9,372 nt of DNA from Candidatus Methanophagales archaeon (GTDB lineage: Archaea > Halobacteriota > Syntropharchaeia > Alkanophagales > Methanospirareceae): contig JAUXHM010000032.1 of NCBI GenBank assembly GCA_030621535.1, positions 1 to 9,372 on the forward strand, in the 5' to 3' direction. The notes beneath the pieces were generated by a model. It was given only the letters and a program-made list of their open reading frames with translations, was not told the DNA's origin and made no database searches. Below are positions 1 to 6,204 of this stretch, piece by piece. Within the stretch, counting starts at the first letter, position 1; each line of letters opens with the position of its first letter. A program made the translations under genes and the position numbers.

Positions 1-930
1 TGTTTCTGTCCTTGGACCAAAAAATCCACGTAATGGTTCAAAAGTCGGATTGAGAACTGCAGAAGATACTTTATCGAAATTGCTCTTTGGATCGGCTATT
101 GAAAACATCTCTTGTACCCCCATCACTTTCTCCCAGTATTCCTGCATTTCTTCTTGTCTTTCTTCTTGTATTTTCTCTTGTTCTTCTTCGCTTATGCCTT
201 CGCCTTCAGATTCATTTACCTCGTATGTCACACTACCGGAGAGCTCATGCCTGTCACCAGCGAGCTGCATACCGACGAACATGCCCGCTGCGGGCATGAC
301 GAATGAGATCACAATGAAGATCACAAGCGAGTACGTTATTGCGCGGGTACTGTTTTTAGCAATCGTTGAGCACATCAGTGCAATCGCAAAAAACGAGAAC
401 ATAAACAGCAGCGTAAATCCCATGAAGACTAAAATCCGCACAAATTCGTCCCCGGTCGGCATGATCCCGAGCATCATTAGTATTCCTATTGACAATAACG
501 TCATAACCAGCATCGCAAATCCCAGTGCTCCCATTCCGCCAAGCGCCTTACCATTGATTATTGTATCGCGGAACACAGGATGCGATAACAAGGACTTCAG
601 AGAACCGCTCTCTTTCTCGCCGGAAATCAAATTGAAACCGATCGCTATCGCCAGTATCGCTCCAAGAGTGCCAAACAAGAAACTCATCGGCAGGAAAACG
701 AATAATATCGAAGGTTTTTCCGACATCCAACCCTGCGGCATGCCCTCTGAATGCCCCTCTATTTCTGCCGTCTGTTCTTTATAGCTATCCAATTGCTTAT
801 TATAGTTCTCAACGCCCTCATACATCGCCAAGAGCGAAATTATCATCAGTATCGCGAGAATCACCAGGAATTTCTTGCCCATTACGTGGTCCAGAAACTC
901 CTTTTTCGCTACCACGAATATTCCAGCCAT
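1..930 (-). CDS. ABC-2 type transporter permease B (C-terminus beyond window)
   Basis: Membrane permease of an ABC-2 type transporter, expected to pair with the ATPase encoded directly upstream. The reading frame is open from ATG 930 to the window edge, giving 310 residues. Hydrophobic helices lie at about 21-37, 77-99, 130-156, 166-188 and 197-222, followed by a Glu/Gln-rich hydrophilic segment at about 237-270. A sixth helix is expected past the edge. The conserved cytoplasmic stretch GEKESGSLKSLLSHPVFRD (104-122) is almost the same in permease A of this window, so the two are paralogues. The start is clear: AGGAGGT lies 6 bases upstream (937-943), inside the end of the ATPase gene, and the ATPase stop codon directly abuts this ATG, so the two are co-transcribed and probably translationally coupled. 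The transported substrate cannot be told from sequence. Confidence 0.9.
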   Translation of the reverse strand, partial: MAGIFVVAKKEFLDHVMGKKFLVILAILMIISLLAMYEGVENYNKQLDSYKEQTAEIEGHSEGMPQGWMSEKPSILFVFLPMSFLFGTLGAILAIAIGFNLISGEKESGSLKSLLSHPVFRDTIINGKALGGMGALGFAMLVMTLLSIGILMMLGIMPTGDEFVRILVFMGFTLLFMFSFFAIALMCSTIAKNSTRAITYSLVIFIVISFVMPAAGMFVGMQLAGDRHELSGSVTYEVNESEGEGISEEEQEKIQEERQEEMQEYWEKVMGVQEMFSIADPKSNFDKVSSAVLNPTFEPLRGFFGPRTET

Positions 931-1845
931 TTATTTACCTCCTTTATAAACCGATTCCATGAAAACATCCTCTAACGTTGACTCTTCTATTCTTAGCTCC
1001 TTGATTCCGATGTTGTCTTCAAACAAATACCTTGATATATAATCTCTTATGTCGGATTTTGCTTCTATGATCGCCCTTCTACCTTCGTATTCCACGTCAA
1101 TGATATCTCCATGTTCTATCTTTGGCATATCTTCATTCAGTGTTTCCACGATAATTTTGACGGTCTTCCGCACATCTAATTTCCTCTTGATTTCCTCAAG
1201 TGTGCCACGCTCTATCAACGTACCATTTGAGATTATGCCTATCGTCTTACACACCTGCGCGACCTCGGCTAAAATGTGAGAAGAGAAGAAGATCGTTTTT
1301 CCTTCATCCGATAGTTTCTTGAGCGTTTGTCTGATTTGTAATACCCCTTCCGGGTCGAGATTCGTGGTGGGCTCATCTAAGAAAATAACCTCAGGATTAT
1401 TGAGCAATGCCTGTGCGAGTCCAAGCCGCTGCGTCATCCCCCTTGAATATCCGCCCACTTTCTGGCTTACGCTAGCTAGCTGCACCAGTTCAAGCAGTTC
1501 TTCGATTCTCTTCTCCCTCTCATTCGCATCCATCGTTGCATAGAATCGAGCGAAGTAATCGAGGTTTTGCTCCGCAGTCATATTGCCATAGAATCCAACG
1601 TTCTCAGGCAGATATCCAATAATCTCCTTTACCTTAAGCGGGTTTCTCGCTACTTCGATGTCGTTTATGATACATTTACCGCCGGTGGGTTCGATCAGTC
1701 CCACGAGCATCAGTATTGTCGTGCTCTTTCCAGCTCCGTTAGGGCCTAAAAAACCGAATATGTCGCTTTCCGCTATCTCTAAATTCAGACTATCCACTGC
1801 CTTCTTTCCATTATATGCCTTTGTAAGGTTTTCTGTTTTTATCAT
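931..1845 (-). CDS. ABC transporter ATP-binding protein (ABC-2/CcmA-NosF type)
   Basis: Cytoplasmic ATPase subunit, 304 residues, that powers an ABC-2 transporter. Walker A is GPNGAGKST at 34-42. The Q-loop region reads IGYLPEN (76-82), with Glu where many ABC proteins have Gln, as is common in this subfamily. The signature is YSRGMTQRL (133-141), a variant of LSGGQ. Walker B is VIFLDEPT (153-160), the D-loop LDPEG (163-167) and the switch His is H190 in SSHIL. A C-terminal extension (about 222-304) ends in the STLEDVFME type motif usual for the family. ATG 1845 is chosen because GGTGAT (1849-1854) sits 3 bases upstream and a good TATA box lies about 50 bases upstream. It is directly followed by permease B, its obvious partner. 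It could also serve permease A, since no second ATPase is visible here. The export substrate is unknown. Confidence 0.95.
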   Translation of the reverse strand: MIKTENLTKAYNGKKAVDSLNLEIAESDIFGFLGPNGAGKSTTILMLVGLIEPTGGKCIINDIEVARNPLKVKEIIGYLPENVGFYGNMTAEQNLDYFARFYATMDANEREKRIEELLELVQLASVSQKVGGYSRGMTQRLGLAQALLNNPEVIFLDEPTTNLDPEGVLQIRQTLKKLSDEGKTIFFSSHILAEVAQVCKTIGIISNGTLIERGTLEEIKRKLDVRKTVKIIVETLNEDMPKIEHGDIIDVEYEGRRAIIEAKSDIRDYISRYLFEDNIGIKELRIEESTLEDVFMESVYKGGK

Positions 1846-1848
1846 TTT

Positions 1849-1854
1849 ATCACC
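1849..1854 (-). promoter_or_regulatory. Ribosome binding site of the ABC ATPase
   Basis: The minus strand reads GAAGGTGATAAA before ATG 1845. GGTGAT matches the archaeal anti-Shine-Dalgarno sequence and fixes the start of the ATPase. Confidence 0.7.
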
Positions 1855-1890
1855 TTCGCCTCTCTGTTTACCGCCTTTGCTTCTTTTTCG

Positions 1891-1902
1891 GTATTTATAT
1901 AG
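1891..1902 (-). promoter_or_regulatory. Archaeal TATA box for the ATPase-permease B operon
   Basis: The minus strand reads CTATATAAATAC, a near-ideal archaeal TATA box. Transcription would start about 25 bases downstream, near 1871, leaving a leader of about 26 bases that still contains the GGTGAT binding site. This suggests the ATPase and permease B are transcribed apart from the envelope genes upstream. A 5-bp inverted repeat, GCGCT/AGCGC (1901-1905 and 1914-1918), abuts the box on its upstream side and could be an operator or part of the TFB recognition region. Confidence 0.65.
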
Positions 1903-1927
1903 CGCCCACCTCAGCGCTCATATTATT

Positions 1928-1958
1928 GGTGGAACTGCATATAAGTGCAAGGTGGAAC
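1928..1958. repeat. Pair of GGTGGAAC direct repeats upstream of the ATPase promoter
   Basis: GGTGGAAC occurs at 1928-1935 and again at 1951-1958, a period of 23 bases, with TGCA-TATAAG-TGCA between. The 1846-2024 spacer holds no gene. This pair lies 26 to 60 bases upstream of the TATA box and could bind a regulator; no function is shown by sequence alone. Confidence 0.4.
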
Positions 1959-1965
1959 GAGCATT

Positions 1966-1977
1966 CCAAAAAAGGGA
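1966..1977 (-). terminator. Possible T-run terminator after the 591-aa surface protein gene
   Basis: About 50 bases past the stop codon at 2025 the minus strand reads CCCTTTTTTGG. Archaeal transcription often ends at runs of T without a hairpin. The run is only six T long, so the call is weak. Confidence 0.25.
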
Positions 1978-2024
1978 ACAAGCCAATTTAACCTTTACCG
2001 CAACCTTTTGCTTCACCCTTTTGG

Positions 2025-3800
2025 TCACCACCTTCTCACTACCCAAATCACCGCAACTCCAATCGCTACGAGAATTGCTATAACAATTCCAAAAACACTC
2101 AATATCATAACCTTCTCTGACGACCCTATGTTTGTATTTGTTTCTGTTACTACAACGTCTTCTGTTGGGATTTGAATACCTTTCAAACTGAATGAGCACA
2201 CCGCCACAGCCTTAACCCTCGTCATCTCGGGATTCTTAGATTCCGAGTAAGGAATCCATTCCCCATCTTCATAAAATATTCTTGAATTATAGCCGGCATA
2301 GCCAATCTTTGCAGTGTTTTTTATTTCTTGAGTGTCTTCATCAGTTAGACCTTCAACAATTCCTGTATTGCTTAACCATTCCAGTTCAGTTCTTAGCGCT
2401 TCCTTTGCTTCTTCATCTTTGAAATTGAAGATGGGCTCTGGGACTTTCAGCTCTACTTTTTCCATGTCGTGTAGCGCATCTGTTATCTTTTGAAAATCTG
2501 GTTTACCCAGGTAAAACATGCTGGAAATAACATTCAATATTTCAATCTTCAGCCCCTCATTCAATTCTTTATTTGTTTCAATATCTATCTCAATTCCGCC
2601 TCTTGTTCTTTCTGGCGGGAAGAAACTTATTTCAATCCAATGGTCATTTTCCTTATATTCCGCGGAATAGGAATAGAAGCACTCATCACCAACACAGCTT
2701 ACCCCGCCTTGTTTGATAGTCCATCCTGGTATTTCTAAATCTTCCTGACTTGGTTTTTCCATTAATATCTCAAAGGGCAGTAAACCGACTGAGCCGAGAC
2801 CTTCGATCCATAACTCTACATAAAGTTCATAAATCCCCTCGTTTATTCCTTTAGATGCATTTATTTCGAGTATAGGAGAAACTTTATTTGCGCCACGGTA
2901 CAGAGAAGCAATGCTTACTTCCAAATTCCTTGAGAGATTTTGATTTAGCTCTGATCCATTCAACGCCCTGAGTCCGAGGTTTATATCCCGGTCCAATATC
3001 ACTCTTGTAGTGTTCCCGTTACCCCAAAGATTAAAGATTAGTTTCTTACTCGTTCCAGGGCTCATTTTTATGAAATCCAGGTAAGAGACAGTCAATTTGC
3101 CTATAGCCGTTTCATATTCCACCTTTTTCTCTTCTATGGATTCGTCATATCCAAATCCTCCAGGACCACGTATTTGGCATGCATAAGCATATCCTGCTGG
3201 TGTTCCTACTATATCATCATACCTTCTTGGTACAACGACTACATCATTACCAACGTGATGTGGCTCAAACTCTGTCTTTGAAATCTGTGCTTTTGTTTTA
3301 TATCTATATTCTGTCACTTCATGCACCTTGGGTGTTAGCCGGACTGAAAGGTATTTTTGCACGCTTTCTTCTTTTCCTTCTTTCTCTTGCTCTTGAGATT
3401 GGTCGTCTTTGATTCTTTCTTCTTCACCAGAGATTTTGGTTTGTTTTTTGGTGGATATGATAGAGATAGGTTCTGCAGGGGGATAGGAGACGGGGTGCTC
3501 ATTTGTTTCTTCGGCAGTTCCTATGCTTGATTCATACAAAATTGCTGCTAAATCATCGTGGTAGTGCGATTTGTAAACAACCACTTCTCCAGAAACGCCT
3601 ATTAGCTCTGGATTTGCATCCGCGACATTTTCCGCGTTCTTTAACATGCTAAAATCATAGCTCAACCCCGGCTTGTTCAGTAAAACTTCTACACTGTAGG
3701 GGTCCTCCGCACTCACGCAAGCGTATGACCGGGGAATCCCTGCTAGCGCAACCGCGGCAATAGCCAGGAGAAAAAAAATTAATACGCTTCTACCTTTCAT
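2025..3800 (-). CDS. Secreted, C-terminally anchored surface protein of unknown family
   Basis: I do not recognise this 591-residue protein. It starts MKGRSVLIFFLLAIAAVALA, a clear signal peptide (about 1-26), and ends with a membrane helix (about 564-586) and a short basic tail, VVRRW, so nearly all of it lies outside the cell. A charged, Glu/Lys/Gln-rich linker sits at about 124-150. N-glycosylation sequons NTT, NGS, NLS and NAS cluster at about 263-316. A possible beta-sandwich region spans about 240-350. Four or five Cys are spread along the outer part, including the pair in SCVGDEC (369-375). A GTG start 30 bases upstream (3830) is possible, but it lies before the expected transcript start, so ATG 3800 is preferred; AGGTAAT lies 6 bases before it. 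The gene has its own promoter and is separated from the 261-aa gene by 165 bases. Confidence 0.8.
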   Translation of the reverse strand: MKGRSVLIFFLLAIAAVALAGIPRSYACVSAEDPYSVEVLLNKPGLSYDFSMLKNAENVADANPELIGVSGEVVVYKSHYHDDLAAILYESSIGTAEETNEHPVSYPPAEPISIISTKKQTKISGEEERIKDDQSQEQEKEGKEESVQKYLSVRLTPKVHEVTEYRYKTKAQISKTEFEPHHVGNDVVVVPRRYDDIVGTPAGYAYACQIRGPGGFGYDESIEEKKVEYETAIGKLTVSYLDFIKMSPGTSKKLIFNLWGNGNTTRVILDRDINLGLRALNGSELNQNLSRNLEVSIASLYRGANKVSPILEINASKGINEGIYELYVELWIEGLGSVGLLPFEILMEKPSQEDLEIPGWTIKQGGVSCVGDECFYSYSAEYKENDHWIEISFFPPERTRGGIEIDIETNKELNEGLKIEILNVISSMFYLGKPDFQKITDALHDMEKVELKVPEPIFNFKDEEAKEALRTELEWLSNTGIVEGLTDEDTQEIKNTAKIGYAGYNSRIFYEDGEWIPYSESKNPEMTRVKAVAVCSFSLKGIQIPTEDVVVTETNTNIGSSEKVMILSVFGIVIAILVAIGVAVIWVVRRW

Positions 3801-3833
3801 TTTTTTATTACCTATTCTTAAGTAATTCACGCC

Positions 3834-3848
3834 CTTTATAAGACTTTC
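3834..3848 (-). promoter_or_regulatory. TATA box and BRE of the 591-aa surface protein gene
   Basis: The minus strand carries TTATAAAG (3834-3841) preceded by the purine-rich CGAAAG, a plausible TFB recognition element. Transcription would start near 3812, about 12 bases before ATG 3800 and downstream of the GTG at 3830. The region from 3801 to 3965 holds no gene; besides this promoter and the palindrome next to it I see nothing else in it. Confidence 0.6.
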
Positions 3849-3871
3849 GTAAGCTACGAATCAATTCGTAG
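3846..3871. promoter_or_regulatory. TTCGTA/TACGAA half-site array, probable operator
   Basis: Three copies of one 6-base element alternate in orientation: TTCGTA (3846-3851), TACGAA (3855-3860) and TTCGTA (3865-3870). The last two form a perfect 18-base palindrome, CTACGAATCAATTCGTAG (3854-3871). The array sits directly upstream of the TATA box of the 591-aa surface protein gene, where archaeal activators or repressors bind. A TTATAAAG also lies on the plus strand at 3872-3879, but no gene follows it. Confidence 0.5.
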
Positions 3872-3965
3872 TTATAAAGACAAGAGGATTGGGAACCGAT
3901 TTTCGCATGATGTATATCTTCGCTATAGGTCATCTTGCTTTAACATTTAGGATATGTATAACTCC

Positions 3966-4751
3966 TCATTTTTTCTCCCTTTCATGGGGTTTTACAGTAA
4001 TATTTATTTCATTTTGTAACTCAATTACTCTTTGGATCATTCTTAATTGTTCCTGGTCTTTCACTTCCTCTACGGACTTCACTGTTTCATTGTTCAAATA
4101 AATAGTGATTTTGTATGGTTTTCCTCCTATCATAACAAATTCTTCTCCACAATTTTTGCTCGTTCTATTTCCAATTACTACTCTGTACGAGTTCCCATCA
4201 ATTAATTTTCCCACGCTCTCATCCTTTTCAGCTACTCTAAGCAATAAACCCACCCAATCTACCCTATCGGTCTTAACATCCACAAATTTTGCTACCGTTG
4301 GCAGTTCCGACCACCTTGAAACCTCATATTTTACCTTGTCCCATACCTGCACCTTATTGAATTCGCTCCTATCGACGGAGTAGCTGTTACACCCTCCTTT
4401 TTCAATACCGTTGACTGGGTCTCTGGAACTTACTCTCACGGATACAAAATATCTGATTTTGTCATACTTAGTCTTCATTTTGTCTTCCAACGATTTATTG
4501 ATGAAAACATCTCCTTTTTCGGGAAAGAACACCTCATAATCCTTATCCAGAACCAGAACCTCTGAATTAAGGTTTGTCGTGGCAGTACTAACCAGAATCG
4601 TAGAGTGTGTATTACCTTTTATTCCCTCAACAGCCCTATGGCCAACCACGCCTTCAATAATAACAGGCGATAACGCAAGTTTATAAACTGACAAAACTGC
4701 TAGGACCACTACAAGAACTAAAATCCCACGAAGTAATCTTTTGTTTTTCAT
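3966..4751 (-). CDS. Membrane-anchored extracellular protein of unknown family
   Basis: I do not recognise this 261-residue protein. A basic N-terminus (MKNKRLLR) is followed by one hydrophobic segment at about 9-28, which acts as an uncleaved anchor or signal peptide. The rest is hydrophilic and probably outside the cell: sequons NKS (85), NRT (195), NET (221) and NIT (250), and two Cys (121 and 201) that could form a disulfide. The C-terminal 40 residues are highly charged and probably helical. No binding site precedes ATG 4751, but a TATA box lies about 25 bases upstream, so the mRNA is probably leaderless. It follows the 361-aa gene by 88 bases and precedes the 591-aa gene, both also envelope proteins. 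Confidence 0.8.
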   Translation of the reverse strand: MKNKRLLRGILVLVVVLAVLSVYKLALSPVIIEGVVGHRAVEGIKGNTHSTILVSTATTNLNSEVLVLDKDYEVFFPEKGDVFINKSLEDKMKTKYDKIRYFVSVRVSSRDPVNGIEKGGCNSYSVDRSEFNKVQVWDKVKYEVSRWSELPTVAKFVDVKTDRVDWVGLLLRVAEKDESVGKLIDGNSYRVVIGNRTSKNCGEEFVMIGGKPYKITIYLNNETVKSVEEVKDQEQLRMIQRVIELQNEINITVKPHEREKK

Positions 4752-4771
4752 TTTTTAAAACTATTCTCTAT

Positions 4772-4779
4772 TTTTATAA
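4772..4779 (-). promoter_or_regulatory. TATA box giving a leaderless transcript of the 261-aa gene
   Basis: The minus strand reads ATTATAAAAATAG. Its centre is about 25 bases before ATG 4751, so the transcript should start at or next to the start codon. The bases between are AT-rich with no GGTG or GGAG element. A single TACGAA half-site (4792-4797), like those in the promoter of the 591-aa gene, lies 12 bases further upstream. Confidence 0.6.
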
Positions 4780-4839
4780 TCTATGCGGCTCTTCGTATTG
4801 AATAAGGACTGTAATCAATTTTTTATTTTTCTTCAGGGC

Positions 4840-5925
4840 TCAGTCATAGCACATCAAAGCCCGTGACAACTTAACCGTTTGCCAACCCTCCTTTAAAGGA
4901 ACTTCATAGGTGAAAGGATCAGTAGGAGTTGAGCCAACACTAATGTAGCTTAAGATATTGTTTATCCCGTCATCCATCGCTAAATCAATGCGTAAAGTTG
5001 CGTTTGCCGTTGAGGCAAAGACCCATACTTCATACCCCGTCCCCCATCTCTTTGTTTTGTTTACCTCCTGGAACATGCTGACATTGTAGCTGTACAACCA
5101 CCCATCTCCTTCCTCCCAGCCCTTATATCCACATTCCTTTTTAGCAGACAAAACGCATTTTCCTTTTGTGTGCACTTCTAATGCCTTTCCATGTTCCGTG
5201 TCCACGATTTTCCAATCCGCTGTTCCACCAACCACTTTTAACTCGTTCATCACGTCTGCAACTTCTCCAGTTGATTCGTCAATAGGAACGGGCAGAAAAA
5301 ATGTTGTTTCTTCTGATGTGCCCGTGTCAAGCATTACTTCGTAGGTAACTTCAGTTTTCCCCACAGGACCTGACAATACCGAAGCGCTGGCAATAATAAC
5401 ACCGGCTGTCAAAATTACTATGCCGAGCCACACTCCTTTTGTCTTCCACCTCTTTGGCTTTAGCCTCAATTCATCTGGAACCTTCCTTATGTTACTCCTC
5501 AGCATGGCAAACATGGAGAGGATACCCAGAACTATGCCAATATTCCCCAGAATCAACGGAATTACGAATAATGGTTCCGATAGTAGTAGAATATCTCCGT
5601 AAAGCAAAAATGGTGTTATTCCGAAAAGGCGAATAATAATCAAACCAGGGCTTAGACACATCAAAGTTATGATTACTCCTATCGAAATAGGGCATACAAC
5701 CCCATCTGATGCTTTTCCGTAGTAACTCAGGTACAGATAGGAAAACACAGTAACCAATATGATTCCTGAGGGCAAAAGAATAGCTTGAATTGGCAAATAT
5801 CTAAAAGTGCCGGGAAAAAGAAACACGAGCAAAAGATATGCGATTACCGTGATAAAACTAAGGAGACCTCCGTATATGTTTGATATTTTCAAAATCATTA
5901 AAAGTGATTTTTTGTTCTTCATCAT
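4840..5925 (-). CDS. Five-helix membrane protein with C-terminal outer domain, unknown family
   Basis: I do not recognise this 361-residue protein. Five hydrophobic helices are seen at about 18-37, 48-68, 79-100, 114-142 and 166-186. The loop at 143-164 is strongly basic (RKVPDELRLKPKRWKTK) and so cytoplasmic, which places the C-terminal half (about 188-361) outside. That half looks beta-rich, with sequons NVS (281), NKT (289) and NAT (308) and Cys at 257, 265 and 359. The ATG at 5925 is preceded by GAAGGGGAT and lies 2 bases after the stop of the 76-aa gene, so the two are co-transcribed; a second ATG directly follows and could also be used. A sensor or a scaffold would fit the topology, but nothing in the sequence shows either. 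Confidence 0.8.
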   Translation of the reverse strand: MMKNKKSLLMILKISNIYGGLLSFITVIAYLLLVFLFPGTFRYLPIQAILLPSGIILVTVFSYLYLSYYGKASDGVVCPISIGVIITLMCLSPGLIIIRLFGITPFLLYGDILLLSEPLFVIPLILGNIGIVLGILSMFAMLRSNIRKVPDELRLKPKRWKTKGVWLGIVILTAGVIIASASVLSGPVGKTEVTYEVMLDTGTSEETTFFLPVPIDESTGEVADVMNELKVVGGTADWKIVDTEHGKALEVHTKGKCVLSAKKECGYKGWEEGDGWLYSYNVSMFQEVNKTKRWGTGYEVWVFASTANATLRIDLAMDDGINNILSYISVGSTPTDPFTYEVPLKEGWQTVKLSRALMCYD

Positions 5926-5927
5926 AG

Positions 5928-6158
5928 TTATCCCCTTCTCCGGTATTTATCAATTACAAATCCAACCGTAGCACCGATTAGTGCTCCAAACATTGCTGAT
6001 AAGAATAACCCGTAATAAACCCCGAAAGAGTATAACGATGGAGTTGGGGGAACAAAACTTACAATGTTCCCACCACCATACCACCATAGAATAGGAATAT
6101 ACGAACATATAAGTCCAAAAACCGCTCCAACTATCGCACCTACTTTCCATTTTCCCAT
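5928..6158 (-). CDS. Small two-helix membrane protein with glycine-zipper-like motifs
   Basis: A 76-residue protein of unknown function. Two hydrophobic helices (about 5-27 and 46-69) are joined by a short Pro/Ser loop, with a basic tail KYRRRG that should stay inside the cell. Both helices carry small-residue repeats (GAIVGAVFG at 7-15, GALIGATVG at 58-66) typical of tightly packed or self-associating helices. AAAGGAGAT (6172-6180) lies 13 bases before the ATG, slightly far but the only good candidate. It follows the 393-aa gene by 46 bases and ends 2 bases before the 361-aa gene, which argues that it is a real gene and possibly a partner subunit of the 361-aa protein. Confidence 0.75.
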   Translation of the reverse strand: MGKWKVGAIVGAVFGLICSYIPILWWYGGGNIVSFVPPTPSLYSFGVYYGLFLSAMFGALIGATVGFVIDKYRRRG

Positions 6159-6204
6159 CGTAATTTATTATATCTCCTTTCTTTTAAAATGACCGATTTA
6201 CGCC

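Noticed and set aside
50..784. 244-aa plus-strand open frame
   Set aside because: It lies wholly antisense to permease B, whose reading frame has helices, conserved motifs and a strong binding site. The Ser/Pro/Ile-rich product is what antisense reading of a membrane gene gives.
2004..2014. 11-base match to the permease A start (GAAGCAAAAGG on the minus strand) just after the surface protein gene
   Set aside because: It would be attractive as the other boundary of the inserted block, but the flanking bases do not align and 11 bases is too short to trust.
1658..2083. 141-aa plus-strand open frame crossing the ATPase promoter
   Set aside because: It overlaps the ATPase gene, its promoter and the end of the surface protein gene, with no sign of a coding origin.
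1918..2199. 93-aa minus-strand frame overlapping the surface protein C-terminus
   Set aside because: It is a shifted frame of the real gene running into the spacer, with no binding site and no recognisable features.
3801..3830. GTG start adding ten residues to the 591-aa protein
   Set aside because: The TATA box puts the transcript start near 3812, downstream of this GTG, and the signal peptide is better formed from ATG 3800.
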